Shown: positions 51,305 through 60,118, counted from the stretch's first letter. The stretch is DNA of 64,000 nt from Subtercola boreus (GCF_003399645.1 NZ_NBXD01000026.1:1-64000); one strand, 5' to 3'. A program made the numbers and translations. Notes: a model not told the origin generated them from the letters alone.

Positions 51305-52456
51305 CTACGGAACCCGGGGTGACGTCGAAGGGCTGGAACTCACCCCGTAGCTGCCGTCGGGGTTCCAGAAGACCACGTCCTGCGCGATCGAGCGGTAGGG
51401 CGCCGGATCGCCGGGCCGCGTCACCCGCAGGCTCGTTATGCGCAGCTCGATGCCCATGGAGGCGAACTCCTGCTTCGTGACGCAGGTGGCGCTCTGGGTT
51501 CCGTCTTGGTATACGGCGAGGAGACACGGCTGGTCGATGCGGTTCTCGACCGCGTAGACGGTCAGGTCGGAGTCGGCGACGCCGAGCAGGCGCAGCGATT
51601 CGGGCTTGTAGTAGGGATCGATGTTCTGCGGCGGGATGGCGGGAGCGAGCTCCGGGTTCTCGAAGATGGTGAGCCCCGAGGGGTCGGACCCGGTGTCGGA
51701 TGATGTGGGCGTCGGGCTCGCCGCACCACCGGTACCGTCAGCGCCGGTGGCCGAGCCGGCGCGGAGAAGGTCGATCTGCGGGTTCAGCTGCTGCACGACG
51801 ACGAGGCCCACCCCGGCGAGCAGGAGGAGGCCTGCGGCGAGGGAGGTGAACATCCAGAGCTGGGATCTGCGGCGCCAGGCCTGGGCGGTCGCGTTCGCTG
51901 AGCGGTCGGGGGTGGAGTCGGGGGTGGTGGGGGTGGAGTCGCGGGTGGTGGGGGCGGCGTGGTCGGCGGGCACGGCGGGGCCGCGGGAGTTCGGTCGGCG
52001 GCCGGCGCCGGCTCCGGGGGTGGCGGGGGCGGGAGTGGCGAGCGCGCCGGCTCGCGGGTCGCCCACCGGCCCGGTGCGCGCGACGGCGTCGACCCGCTGC
52101 AGGCGTGCCCTCGCCGCATCGAGCACCGGCCGGGCATCCTGAATCGCCCGCTCGAGCGCCTCGGCGTCGCTGTGCAACCGGCTCTCGGCGTCTGCGAGTG
52201 CTGCCGCGTCGGCGGCAGAACCGTTGCGCGAGAAGGCCGCCGTCTTCAGGGCTGCGAGCTCACCGGCCGGGTCGGCCCGCCCGGTCGGCGACACCGAGAG
52301 CGGATGCTCGACCCACCACACCGCGTCGAGAACGTCGTGCGCCCCGGTGTACCCCGCTGTCACAGCGGCCCGGGCACTGTCGTCGCCGCTCAACACCGCG
52401 TGGAGGCTCCGCCGGGCATCCGGCTCCCCTGCCTGTGTCGACGATGACGTCATCAT
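51305..52456 (-). CDS. Single-pass membrane protein of unknown function
   Basis: 383 residues from the first of two adjacent ATGs; the second, one codon downstream, is better spaced from AGGGAG. A cytoplasmic N-terminal region (Ala/Arg-rich, likely coiled) is followed by a Pro/Thr/Asp low-complexity stretch near 140-180, one membrane helix (about 197-221), a Ser/Thr-rich linker and an extracytoplasmic C-terminal domain with a conserved-looking V-E-N-R-I-D-Q-P-C-L-L. I do not recognise the family. The nucleotide sequence encoding the Pro/Thr stretch (51880-51960) is itself repetitive. Confidence 0.72.
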   Translation of the reverse strand: MMTSSSTQAGEPDARRSLHAVLSGDDSARAAVTAGYTGAHDVLDAVWWVEHPLSVSPTGRADPAGELAALKTAAFSRNGSAADAAALADAESRLHSDAEALERAIQDARPVLDAARARLQRVDAVARTGPVGDPRAGALATPAPATPGAGAGRRPNSRGPAVPADHAAPTTRDSTPTTPDSTPDRSANATAQAWRRRSQLWMFTSLAAGLLLLAGVGLVVVQQLNPQIDLLRAGSATGADGTGGAASPTPTSSDTGSDPSGLTIFENPELAPAIPPQNIDPYYKPESLRLLGVADSDLTVYAVENRIDQPCLLAVYQDGTQSATCVTKQEFASMGIELRITSLRVTRPGDPAPYRSIAQDVVFWNPDGSYGVSSSPSTSPRVP

Positions 52457-52552
52457 GCTCCCTGGTGCGACTGTGCCTTAGTCATTGTGCCTCTCCCCGA
52501 CCGAACGGAACAGGGGTATGCACGAGCACAACGGGCAGGCGGTATTCGGCGC

Positions 52553-52586
52553 GGTGGCCCGCACCGACAGGTCGATGCGGGCCACC
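52553..52586 (-). terminator. Terminator after the MFS gene
   Basis: GGTGGCCCGCA and TGCGGGCCACC form an 11 bp perfect stem with a 12-base loop, about 40 bases beyond the MFS stop. No T-run. The 167-base gap to the next gene holds nothing else I can identify. Confidence 0.7.
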
Positions 52587-52623
52587 GGCCGCCGAGCAGA
52601 GTGCCGCAGGGCCGAGCGCGGGG

Positions 52624-54126
52624 TCAGCCCGCGTGCACGGCCTCGGGGTTCACCACGAAGCCGCCCTTCGGAATGCGCACCATGAACCAGCTGATCGGAA
52701 CCGCGACCAGCACACCGACTGCCGCCGCCATGAACACGGTGGAGTAGCCGTCGACGAAGCCGGCGAAGGGCGCAGCAGCCGAGGGAACGGCAGCGGCGAC
52801 AACCGCGGCGTAGAAAGCAGTGAAGACGGCGGTGCCGATCGACCCGCCGATCTGCTGAGTCGCGGTGAGCGCGGCCCCGGCGACACCCGCGTCCCGGGGT
52901 TCGGTTCCCGACAGGGCCACGTTCTGCATGGGCACGAAGACGAGCGCGAGGCCCAGGCCGAGCAGAATCTGGCCGGGCAGCACCTGCAGAGCGTAGTTGC
53001 CCTCTTCGGTGATGCTCGAGAGCCAGAACAGCCCCGCGGCAGCGACGGCCGGGCCGATGGTCATCAGGATGCGCGGCCCGAAGCGCGGCAGCAGTTTCGT
53101 CACGAAGGGCGCCCCGACGATGATCGAGCCGGCCATCGGCAGCGAGGCGAGACCCGACTGCAGGGCCGTCATGCCCAGCACGAGCTGGAAGTAGATGGTC
53201 AGATAGAGCAGACCGCCGAGCAGCGCAGCACCGACGAGCATGCTCACCAGGTACGCCCCGCCCCGCACGCGGTTCAGGATGACCCGCAGAGGCAGCAGCG
53301 GATTCTTCGACTTGCCCTCCCACCAGACGAACGCCGCAATCAGCACGACCCCGAGTACGAGGAACCCGATCGTGTCGAGGCGACCCCAGCCGAGCTCGGC
53401 ACGCGAGAAGCCGTAGACGATGGAGGCGAGCCCGGCGGTGATCAGCGCGGCACCGGGAATGTCGTACTTCGTGTTGCCGTCGGCGCGGCTCTCCTTCACC
53501 AGGGGAACGGCCGCGATCACCGCGACCAGGGCGATCGGCACGTTGACGAGCAGGCACCAGTGCCAGCTGAGGTATTCGGTCAGCACCCCGCCGAGCAGCA
53601 GCCCCACCGCGGCACCGGAGCCGGCGACCGTTCCGTAGACGGCGAAGGCACGGGTGCGGTCGGGTCCGGAGGGGAAGGTGACCGTCAGCAGGGCGAGAGC
53701 GGCGGGCGCGAGGAGAGCCGCGAAGACGCCCTGCAGGCCGCGGGCGAGCAGGAGCATCTCCCCCGAGACGGCGAAGCCACCGAGGGCCGACGCCAGAGCG
53801 AAGCCGATCATCCCGACGATGAACGACCGCTTGCGACCCCAGTAGTCAGCAACACGACCGCCGAGCAGCAGCAGTGAGCCGAAGGCCAGCGCATAGAGGG
53901 TCACGACCCAGCTGCGGTCGCTGTCGGTCATACCGAGGTCGGCCTGCGCCGCCGGCAGCGCGATGTTCACGATGGTGCCGTCGAGCACCACCATGAGTTG
54001 AGCGAGTGCGACGACGGCGAGCATGATCCAGCGGCGGCGGGGATGCTCGGCGGGGGCGGTCGCTCCCGGGGAGGTGGTGGCGCGATCGGGCGTGAGCCGT
54101 TCGGTCGCTGGGGCCGTTTCGTGCAC
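52624..54126 (-). CDS. MFS multidrug efflux transporter, DHA2 (14-helix) type
   Basis: 500 residues and about 14 helices. Motif A G-G-R-V-A-D-Y-W-G-R-K-R lies near 87, and the antiporter motif C-like G-T-V-A-G-S-G-A-A-V-G-L-L-L-G-G near 156. The early helix begins L-A-Q-L-M-V-V-L-D-G-T-I-V-N-I-A-L-P, the usual DHA2 signature. It would export drugs or toxic compounds by proton exchange. GTG start six bases after AGGAG. The divergent TetR gene and shared control region indicate substrate-induced expression; the leader also holds a terminator hairpin. Confidence 0.92.
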   Translation of the reverse strand: MHETAPATERLTPDRATTSPGATAPAEHPRRRWIMLAVVALAQLMVVLDGTIVNIALPAAQADLGMTDSDRSWVVTLYALAFGSLLLLGGRVADYWGRKRSFIVGMIGFALASALGGFAVSGEMLLLARGLQGVFAALLAPAALALLTVTFPSGPDRTRAFAVYGTVAGSGAAVGLLLGGVLTEYLSWHWCLLVNVPIALVAVIAAVPLVKESRADGNTKYDIPGAALITAGLASIVYGFSRAELGWGRLDTIGFLVLGVVLIAAFVWWEGKSKNPLLPLRVILNRVRGGAYLVSMLVGAALLGGLLYLTIYFQLVLGMTALQSGLASLPMAGSIIVGAPFVTKLLPRFGPRILMTIGPAVAAAGLFWLSSITEEGNYALQVLPGQILLGLGLALVFVPMQNVALSGTEPRDAGVAGAALTATQQIGGSIGTAVFTAFYAAVVAAAVPSAAAPFAGFVDGYSTVFMAAAVGVLVAVPISWFMVRIPKGGFVVNPEAVHAG

Positions 54127-54143
54127 GGGAGACTCCTGACAAG

Positions 54144-54170
54144 AAAAAAGCCGCCTGGGTGGCAGGCGGC
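54144..54170 (-). terminator. Intrinsic terminator inside the MFS leader (attenuator candidate)
   Basis: On the minus strand GCCGCCT-gccaccc-AGGCGGC is followed at once by six T, then CTTGTC and the AGGAG of the MFS gene. No gene ends upstream on that strand (tetR is divergent), so the terminator must act on the MFS transcript itself. Termination would stop the mRNA 18 bases short of the start codon. Confidence 0.85.
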
Positions 54171-54186
54171 GTCGCGAGAGATAAGA

Positions 54187-54200
54187 GGGGGGGGGGGGGG
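54187..54200. repeat. G14 homopolymer in the MFS/TetR intergenic region
   Basis: Fourteen consecutive G (C14 in the MFS mRNA) lie just after the expected transcription start of the MFS gene. Tracts of this length are prone to slippage in vivo and to length error in sequencing. Confidence 0.9.
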
Positions 54201-54212
54201 AGGATCGACTCC

Positions 54213-54241
54213 AGTCTAGATTCGGTGCGGCACCTTGTCAA
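54213..54241 (-). promoter_or_regulatory. MFS promoter
   Basis: On the minus strand a consensus -35 TTGACA (54236-54241) and -10 TAGACT (54213-54218) are separated by exactly 17 bases. The predicted start is near 54206, giving an 80-base leader that contains the C14 tract and the terminator. Confidence 0.8.
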
Positions 54242-54266
54242 ACGAACCAGTTCGTTCGGATATACT
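54235..54266 (+). promoter_or_regulatory. tetR promoter (leaderless)
   Basis: TTGTCA (54235-54240) and TATACT (54261-54266) with a 20-base spacer. The ATG begins seven bases after the -10, so the transcript should start at or next to the ATG: a leaderless mRNA. The -35 hexamer overlaps the -35 of the opposite MFS promoter. Confidence 0.7.
54241..54256. promoter_or_regulatory. TetR operator
   Basis: The perfect 7-2-7 palindrome AACGAAC-ca-GTTCGTT touches the MFS -35 and fills the tetR spacer. One repressor dimer pair bound here would shut both promoters. Confidence 0.8.
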
Positions 54267-54272
54267 CCAATC

Positions 54273-54836
54273 ATGAGATCGACCGCAGAGGCAGTGAGAG
54301 CACGGGTGCTAGACGCCGCCCGCAGAGAGTTCGCCGCCTACGGCCTCGCGGGTGCACGCATCGACCGCATCGCCCGGGAAGCCTCGGCGAGCAAGGAACG
54401 GCTCTACGCCTACTTCGCCGACAAGCAGGCACTGTTCGAGGCAGTGCTCGACCTCGACACGCAGGAGTTCTTCGAGGCGGCCACTCTCGACCCCGCCGAT
54501 GTTCCGGCCTTCGTCGGGGCGGTCTTCGACCACGCACTCAGCACCCCGGCACACCACCGCATGATCAGCTGGGGGCGTCTGGACGGCTTCGTGTTCCGCC
54601 CACCCGACGGCGTCTCAGGCCCCGAGGCCAAGCTGGCGGCCCTTCGCCAGGCCCAGCAACTGGGCCTCGTCGATCCCTGCTGGGACGCTCCGACGCTCAT
54701 TCAGCTTCTGTTCTCCCTCGGACTGTCGTGGGCGCAGGCGCCGACACGGCATTCGGGCGAGAACGATGCGGCAGTCATCCGGGCCGCGCGGGATGCAGCG
54801 GTCGAGGCCGCGCGCCGGGTCATCGCTCCGCGCTGA
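54273..54836 (+). CDS. TetR-family repressor
   Basis: 187 residues. N-terminal helix-turn-helix (about 8-50) with R-E-F-A-A-Y-G-L-A-G-A-R-I-D-R-I-A and the typical K-E-R-L-Y-A-Y-F-A-D-K end of the recognition helix. The C-terminal ligand/dimer domain has the T-A-1902-type pattern only in part. It most likely represses itself and the divergent MFS pump through the shared operator, being released by a pump substrate. No ribosome-binding site precedes the ATG, consistent with leaderless translation. Confidence 0.92.
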   Translation: MRSTAEAVRARVLDAARREFAAYGLAGARIDRIAREASASKERLYAYFADKQALFEAVLDLDTQEFFEAATLDPADVPAFVGAVFDHALSTPAHHRMISWGRLDGFVFRPPDGVSGPEAKLAALRQAQQLGLVDPCWDAPTLIQLLFSLGLSWAQAPTRHSGENDAAVIRAARDAAVEAARRVIAPR

Positions 54837-54915
54837 CCACGCGAGCAGACGCGTCGCTCAGCGGGCCGGCGCCGGGGCGATGAGCACGCCACGCGCCCGG
54901 CACTGCCGGTCATCC

Positions 54916-55674
54916 CTAGCTTCCGTCGGTGATGACGGTGCCTCCATCGACGACTAACGTCTGTCCGTTGACAAATCCCCCGGCGGCCGAGGCGAGGAAC
55001 ACGGCGGCGCCCGCCACCTCCTGCGGCCGGCCCATCCGGCGAAGCAGGGTCATCTGCATCCGCCGCGTCATGAAAGTCGCGTCGGCCTTCATCTGATCGG
55101 CCAGCTGGGTGTCGATCAGCCCCGGGGCGATCGCGTTGCTGCGCACGCCCTTCGGGCCCCACTGCACAGCGAGATTCCGTGCGAGTTGCACGACGCCGGC
55201 TTTGGCCAGCGCATAGGCGTCGATGGTGGCGTTGCCCCGTAGCGCGGAGATGCTGGCCATCAGGATGATCGACGCGCCGTCACGACCCGACATGTACGGC
55301 AGCGCCGCCTTCGTCAACAGCGCCATCGATCGCAGGTTCACGCCGAGAACACGGTCGAAGGCCGTCATGTCGAGCGGATGCTGGGGGCTGCTGTCTTGGA
55401 TGCCGGCATTGCAGACGAGAATGTCGATACCTCCGTGCAGTCCCACCGTCTGGGCGACCAACGCGGTATTCGCCGCTTCGTCGGAGACATCGCAGACGAT
55501 TCCCGTCGCTCCCAGCACCGCCGCGGCTTCAGCCGTGTCGGCGGCACTCTCGCTCGAGACGACCACCGTGGCTCCGTGCGCAATGAACGCTTCGGCGATC
55601 GCGTACCCCAGGCCGCGGGTCGATCCTGTGACGATGGCCACCTTGCCAGACAGATCGAACAGGTTCTGCGTCAT
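54916..55674 (-). CDS. Short-chain dehydrogenase/reductase (SDR)
   Basis: 252 residues. Cofactor motif T-G-S-T-R-G-L-G at 16-23, N-A-G near 90, catalytic Ser141, Tyr154 and Lys158 (Y-A-L-A-K). It oxidises or reduces a secondary alcohol/ketone with NAD(P); substrate unknown. The ATG (M-T-Q-N-L-F) has an AGAAGGA site; the longer frame upstream runs into the promoter side and is rejected. Confidence 0.92.
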   Translation of the reverse strand: MTQNLFDLSGKVAIVTGSTRGLGYAIAEAFIAHGATVVVSSESAADTAEAAAVLGATGIVCDVSDEAANTALVAQTVGLHGGIDILVCNAGIQDSSPQHPLDMTAFDRVLGVNLRSMALLTKAALPYMSGRDGASIILMASISALRGNATIDAYALAKAGVVQLARNLAVQWGPKGVRSNAIAPGLIDTQLADQMKADATFMTRRMQMTLLRRMGRPQEVAGAAVFLASAAGGFVNGQTLVVDGGTVITDGS

Positions 55675-55739
55675 CGTCGTGATCCTTCTCTTCCTGGAAC
55701 ATGGCAAGGTTATCGGTGAGCCCCGATTCAAGGAGTCCC

Positions 55740-56429
55740 ATGTCGTACGACACCCCACCGCCCGCACCCACCTCCGGTAAGTACAACGTGCTGGCCATCG
55801 TGTCACTGGTGACCGCCTTCGTCGTCTCCCTGGCGGCCATCATCACCGGCCACATCGCCCTCAGCCAGATCAAACGAACCGGAGAGAAGGGTCGGGGGCT
55901 CGCGATCGCCGGGCTCGTGCTCGGCTATCTGGGCATCCTCGCCGGAATCATCGGCATCATCGCACTCATCGTCTTCGCGGTCACCCGGTCATCGGAGATC
56001 GTGAACAGCCCCGACTTCGGGTCAAGATCAGGCTCGGGTTCGCAGAGCACCGTCGAGCCGTTCCCCTCTGCATCCTCAGCCCCGGATGCCTCGGGCAGCG
56101 CCGAGACGGCCGCCTCGTGCGACACCCTCCTCGCAGCGGTGTCCGACGCGGCATCCGAGCTGCAGGACAACTTCAGCGAGCTGCAGAGCGACCCGGCAGC
56201 GGCCGTCGTCGCGCTGCAGAAGCTCTCCGGTGACTTCGACACGGGTCTCTCCGAGATCAGCGACCCCGCCGTGCTCGCCGCGGGCGAGAAGGCCAACGGT
56301 TCGCTCAAGACCATGATCGCCGACATCCAGGCCCTGCAGGCCGACCCCACCGGCAACTCGAGCGCCATCCTCACCGACGCCCAGGCCGTGCAGGACGACT
56401 TCGCCGCCATCGACACCCTCTGCAACTGA
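55740..56429 (+). CDS. DUF4190-type membrane protein with extracytoplasmic tail
   Basis: 229 residues. Two membrane helices (about 17-38 and 53-80) flank the loop I-T-G-H-I-A-L-S-Q-I-K-R-T-G-E-K-G-R-G, the pattern of DUF4190. A Ser-rich linker (near 95-125) leads to a helical extracytoplasmic domain with two cysteines. Function unknown. The ATG has an AAGGAG site. It is divergent from the SDR gene. Confidence 0.8.
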   Translation: MSYDTPPPAPTSGKYNVLAIVSLVTAFVVSLAAIITGHIALSQIKRTGEKGRGLAIAGLVLGYLGILAGIIGIIALIVFAVTRSSEIVNSPDFGSRSGSGSQSTVEPFPSASSAPDASGSAETAASCDTLLAAVSDAASELQDNFSELQSDPAAAVVALQKLSGDFDTGLSEISDPAVLAAGEKANGSLKTMIADIQALQADPTGNSSAILTDAQAVQDDFAAIDTLCN

Positions 56430-56507
56430 CCCCACCGCCCCCGTGCGCTAGCGCACGTACCGCCAGACGAAAGAAGACCCCGAGACGGCGAGATCTCGGG
56501 GCCTTCG

Positions 56508-56581
56508 TAGCGGGAGCGGGAATTGAACCCGCGACACCACGATTATGAGCCGTGTGCTCTAACCAACTGAGCTACCCCGCC
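56508..56581 (-). tRNA. trnM: tRNA-Met (CAT), elongator type
   Basis: 74 bases on the minus strand. Acceptor stem GGCGGGG with TCCCGCT (two G-U pairs); anticodon loop CTCATAA gives anticodon CAT. The first acceptor pair is G-U rather than the unpaired initiator type, so elongator Met is favoured; tRNA-Ile with a modified CAT is the alternative. Confidence 0.9.
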
Positions 56582-56626
56582 CTGGACTCCACCCGACCCG
56601 CTGAACGCGGGGCCGGTCAGAATCGG

Positions 56627-56698
<72 letters not shown>

Positions 56699-56799
56699 GC
56701 ACGTCGGTCGCCCGCACGCGGACGGCCTTTTGGCACCGTAAGAGAATAGCATCACGCAGCCCTCCAAAAAGACCCGGCGACTCCCATTAGGGTTTGAGG

Positions 56800-58572
56800 A
56801 TGACAACCGAGCTGAATCCCGAAATCGGCGAGCCCTCCGAAACCGTGACCTTCGCCGGCATCGACCGCGAGACTCTGGTCGCCACCGGGTCGGAATGGTG
56901 GCGTTCCGCCGTCATCTACCAGATCTACCCGCGATCGTTCGCCGACTCCGATGGCGACGGCCTCGGTGACCTCGCCGGCATCACGAGCCGCCTCCCGTCC
57001 CTGAAGGAGCTCGGCGTCGACGCCATCTGGCTGTCCCCGTTCTTCACCTCTCCCCAGCACGATGCCGGCTACGACGTCGCCGACTACCGCGATGTCGACC
57101 CGCGTTTCGGCACCCTTGCCGACTTCGACACCCTGCTCGCTGAGACGCACGCCCTCGGCATCCGCCTGATCGTCGACCTCGTTCCGAACCACACCTCCTG
57201 GGACCACGCGTGGTTCAAGGCCGCCCTCGCCGCCCCCGAGGGCAGCGAGGAGCGCGAGCGCTACATGTTCCGCGACGGCCTCGGCCCCAACGGCGACCTC
57301 CCGCCGAACAACTGGGAATCCGTCTTCGGCGGCCCCATGTGGAGTCGCACGACCAACGCCGACGGCACCCCCGGCCAGTGGTACCTGCACATCTTCGACA
57401 TCTCCCAGCCCGACCTCAACTGGGAGAACGAGTGGGTGAAGGCCCAGTTCAAAGACATCCTGCGCTTCTGGCTCGACCGCGGCGTCGACGGTTTCCGGGT
57501 GGATGTCGCGCACGGCCTCATCAAAGAAGACGGCCTTCCCGACTACACGCCCCCCGCCGAGGCCGGCAGCATGGGTGGCGGCGCCATCCCGCTCGAGGTC
57601 GACCCTGACGACCTCGACAGCATCCCCACCCCGCCCTACTGGGCACAGGACGCGGTGCACGAGATCTACCGGGGCTGGAACGAGGTGCTGAACGAATACG
57701 AGGGCGACCGCGTGCTCTGCGCCGAGGCCTGGGTCGAGCCGCTGAACAAGCTGGCCCGCTGGGTGCGCTCCGACGAGATGCACCAGGCCTTCAACTTCAC
57801 CTATCTCACCGCGAACTGGTCGGCCGAAGAGCTGCGACTCGTCATCGACACCTCAATCGCCGCCTTCGCCACCGTGGGCGCTCCGAGCACCTGGGTGCTC
57901 TCGAACCACGACGTGATCCGCCACGCCACGCGTCTCTCGCTCGGCCCCGGGCACCTGCAGGGCGACGGTATCGGCCCTCGAACGGATGACCGGCCCGATC
58001 CCGTCGCCGGAGTACGCCGCGCACGCGCCGCCACCGCCGTCATGCTGGCGTTGCCCGGCAGCGCCTACATCTACCAGGGTGAGGAGTTCGGCCTGCCCGA
58101 GTCCATCGACCTGCCGGACGAAGCCCGGCAGGACCCGACCTGGTTCCGCACGCACGGCGAACGGTATGGCCGCGACGGCTGCCGCGTGCCGATCCCGTGG
58201 GAGGCCGGCGCGCCGAGCTACGGCTTCGGTCCTGCTGACGCCACCTGGCTCCCGCAGCCCGAGGGCTGGGACGAGTACGCCCGCGATTCGCAGAGCGGCG
58301 TTCCGGGCTCCACGCTCGAGCTCTACAAGTTGGCGCTCGCCCTGCGCGGTGAGAACGACTTCGGCTTCGGCAGCGTCGAGTGGCTCGACGACCTCGGGTT
58401 CGGCACCGATGTGCTGGCGTTCACGAACAACGGCGTCACCGTGATCGCGAACACCGGAACGACACCGGTCGAGCTGCCGCTCGAGGAGCTCGGCGAACTG
58501 CTGCTGGCGAGCGACCCGGTCGACGAGGCCGTGCTCGCACCCGACACCACCGTCTGGATGCGCTCCGCCTGA
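56800..58572 (+). CDS. Alpha-glucosidase, glycoside hydrolase family 13
   Basis: 590 residues. The GH13 barrel opens with V-I-Y-Q-I-Y-P-R-S-F near 42. The nucleophile is about Asp235 (G-F-R-V-D-V-A), the acid/base Glu309 (C-A-E-A-W) and the transition-state Asp371 (L-S-N-H-D-V). D-L-V-P-N-H-T near 127 is the usual first conserved region. It hydrolyses alpha-1,4- or 1,6-linked oligoglucosides in the cytosol, as no signal peptide is seen. The ATG is used; a TTG two codons earlier is possible. Confidence 0.94.
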   Translation: MTTELNPEIGEPSETVTFAGIDRETLVATGSEWWRSAVIYQIYPRSFADSDGDGLGDLAGITSRLPSLKELGVDAIWLSPFFTSPQHDAGYDVADYRDVDPRFGTLADFDTLLAETHALGIRLIVDLVPNHTSWDHAWFKAALAAPEGSEERERYMFRDGLGPNGDLPPNNWESVFGGPMWSRTTNADGTPGQWYLHIFDISQPDLNWENEWVKAQFKDILRFWLDRGVDGFRVDVAHGLIKEDGLPDYTPPAEAGSMGGGAIPLEVDPDDLDSIPTPPYWAQDAVHEIYRGWNEVLNEYEGDRVLCAEAWVEPLNKLARWVRSDEMHQAFNFTYLTANWSAEELRLVIDTSIAAFATVGAPSTWVLSNHDVIRHATRLSLGPGHLQGDGIGPRTDDRPDPVAGVRRARAATAVMLALPGSAYIYQGEEFGLPESIDLPDEARQDPTWFRTHGERYGRDGCRVPIPWEAGAPSYGFGPADATWLPQPEGWDEYARDSQSGVPGSTLELYKLALALRGENDFGFGSVEWLDDLGFGTDVLAFTNNGVTVIANTGTTPVELPLEELGELLLASDPVDEAVLAPDTTVWMRSA

Positions 58573-58578
58573 TCTGAG

Positions 58579-59454
58579 CTAGAGGCCCGCTTCGCGGAAG
58601 AGATCAGCGACGATCGCTTCGAGGCGGGCCGCGAGGACGGGCTCTGCGGCCAGACCGAAGTCGGCGGTGACGGGCGAGCCGTCGAAGCCTCCCACGTGTG
58701 CGCCGGCCTCGCGCGCGATGAGGGCGCCCGCCGCGTGGTCCCACGGCTTGAGCCCGCGCTCGAAGTAGGCATCGTACCGCCCGGCCGCGACGTAGCAGAG
58801 GTCGAGCGCCGCCGCGCCGATCCGCCGGATGTCGCGCACCTGCGGCAGGAGCTTCGACAGCACGAGCCCCTGCCGCGCCCGCACCTCGGCGCTGTACGCG
58901 AATCCGGTGGCGACCAGCGCCTGCGAGAGGTCACTGGCGGGGTTGACGTGCAACGCCGTGTCGCCGAGGAAGGCTCCCCGGGCATCCGTCGCCGTGAACA
59001 CCTCGCCGATCGCCGGGTTGACGACGCACCCCGCGAGCGCGTGCCACGTCTCCGGGTCTGCCTCACCCTCGACCACGGCGATACTCACGTTGTAGGCCGG
59101 GATTCCGTAGAGATAGTTCACCGTTCCGTCGATCGGGTCGACGACCCAGGTCAGGCCCGAGGTGCCCGCCGACGCGCTCTCGGTCGACTCCTCGCCCAGA
59201 AAACCGTCGTTCGGCCGGGCGGCGAGCAGCGAACTGCGGATGAACGCCTCGACCTCCCGGTCGGCGAACGTCACAATGTCTTCGGCCGACGACTTGCTCG
59301 CCGCGACCGTCACGCCTTCGGCCCGTCTCTTCGCGGCGAGCTCGGCGGCCTCGACCGCGATCGAGCGGGCGAGTCCCAGCAGCTCGCGGTTCGGGTCGCC
59401 GACCGGCCCTGACCTGACCGGCACTGACCTAGCCGGCACTGACCTAGCCGGCAC
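58579..59454 (-). CDS. Inositol monophosphatase family protein
   Basis: 291 residues from the first GTG. The metal-binding motifs are G-E-E-S-T-E near 97, D-P-I-D-G-T-V-N-Y near 115 and W-D-H-A-A-G-A near 238. Substrates in this family include inositol-1-phosphate, histidinol-phosphate and PAP. The first 17 residues come from a 15 bp tandem repeat that offers three in-frame GTG starts (59454, 59439, 59424), each preceded by AGGTCA; which is used cannot be told. Genuine homology starts at about G-D-P-N-R-E-L-L. Confidence 0.9.
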   Translation of the reverse strand: MPARSVPARSVPVRSGPVGDPNRELLGLARSIAVEAAELAAKRRAEGVTVAASKSSAEDIVTFADREVEAFIRSSLLAARPNDGFLGEESTESASAGTSGLTWVVDPIDGTVNYLYGIPAYNVSIAVVEGEADPETWHALAGCVVNPAIGEVFTATDARGAFLGDTALHVNPASDLSQALVATGFAYSAEVRARQGLVLSKLLPQVRDIRRIGAAALDLCYVAAGRYDAYFERGLKPWDHAAGALIAREAGAHVGGFDGSPVTADFGLAAEPVLAARLEAIVADLFREAGL

Positions 59455-59458
59455 TGAC
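59399..59458. repeat. 15 bp tandem repeat spanning a gene junction
   Basis: Four 15-base units, ctagccggcactgac (two exact, one with two changes, one degenerate). On the minus strand each exact unit carries TAG in one frame (a stop for the upstream lipoprotein) and GTG in another (a start for the phosphatase). Confidence 0.9.
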
Positions 59459-59989
59459 CGTCACACCGATGTCGCCGCAGCGTGTGCTCAGGTCGGTGAA
59501 GAGCTCCTGCCCCTGGGCGACGGCCGAAGCGCTGCCTTCGCTGCCGATCGAGACGAGAGTGGCCATGTCGGTGGCGAGCGTCTGCCACTGGCCGTCACCG
59601 GCAGCCGCGGAGGCCGCCCGCCGTGCGGCATCGGCCTGCGTGCTGGGGAAGGTCACGGCGTCCTGCCCCAGGCTCGTCTGCCAGGTTGCACAGGCCTCGG
59701 TGATACTGGTGATCGGCGACACAGCGGGTACGGCGGGCGAGCTGGTCGGCGCCGGCGCCGTGGGAGGGGCGATTGCCGGGGCCGTGGCGGTCGTCGGCTG
59801 CGGAGACCCGGTGGGGGCAGCTGAAGCGGTCGGGGTGGCGGCCGCGGTCGTCGGGGTGGCCGACGCGGAAGCCGACGGCGTGGCGGGCGCAGACGCCGTC
59901 GCGCCCGCCGTCGCGCGTTCACCCGCGCATCCGCCGAGCACCAGAACACCGACCAGTGCCACCGGAACTGTCCATCGCATGAGTCCCAC
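59444..59989 (-). CDS. Small lipoprotein with Ala/Pro/Thr-rich spacer
   Basis: 181 residues from the GTG four bases after AAAGGGG; an ATG three codons later is an alternative. Lipobox L-G-G-C near residue 19. A spacer of about 60 residues made of Ala, Pro, Thr and Ser precedes a small helical domain with C-A-T-W-Q and a Cys near the C-terminus that may form a disulfide. Family not recognised. The spacer suggests a domain held away from the membrane through the cell wall. Confidence 0.7.
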   Translation of the reverse strand: MGLMRWTVPVALVGVLVLGGCAGERATAGATASAPATPSASASATPTTAAATPTASAAPTGSPQPTTATAPAIAPPTAPAPTSSPAVPAVSPITSITEACATWQTSLGQDAVTFPSTQADAARRAASAAAGDGQWQTLATDMATLVSIGSEGSASAVAQGQELFTDLSTRCGDIGVTVSAG

Positions 59990-60118
59990 TGTGCCCCTTT
60001 CGCGTGCCAACGTCTATGCTCTGACGAGACATACCGTTTGGCGCATGTGACTATGAAACTATCGCATCCTGTCTCGGGTGGGGTGGCCCGGCTGGCGAAG
60101 ACCGAAAGCACGACGAGC

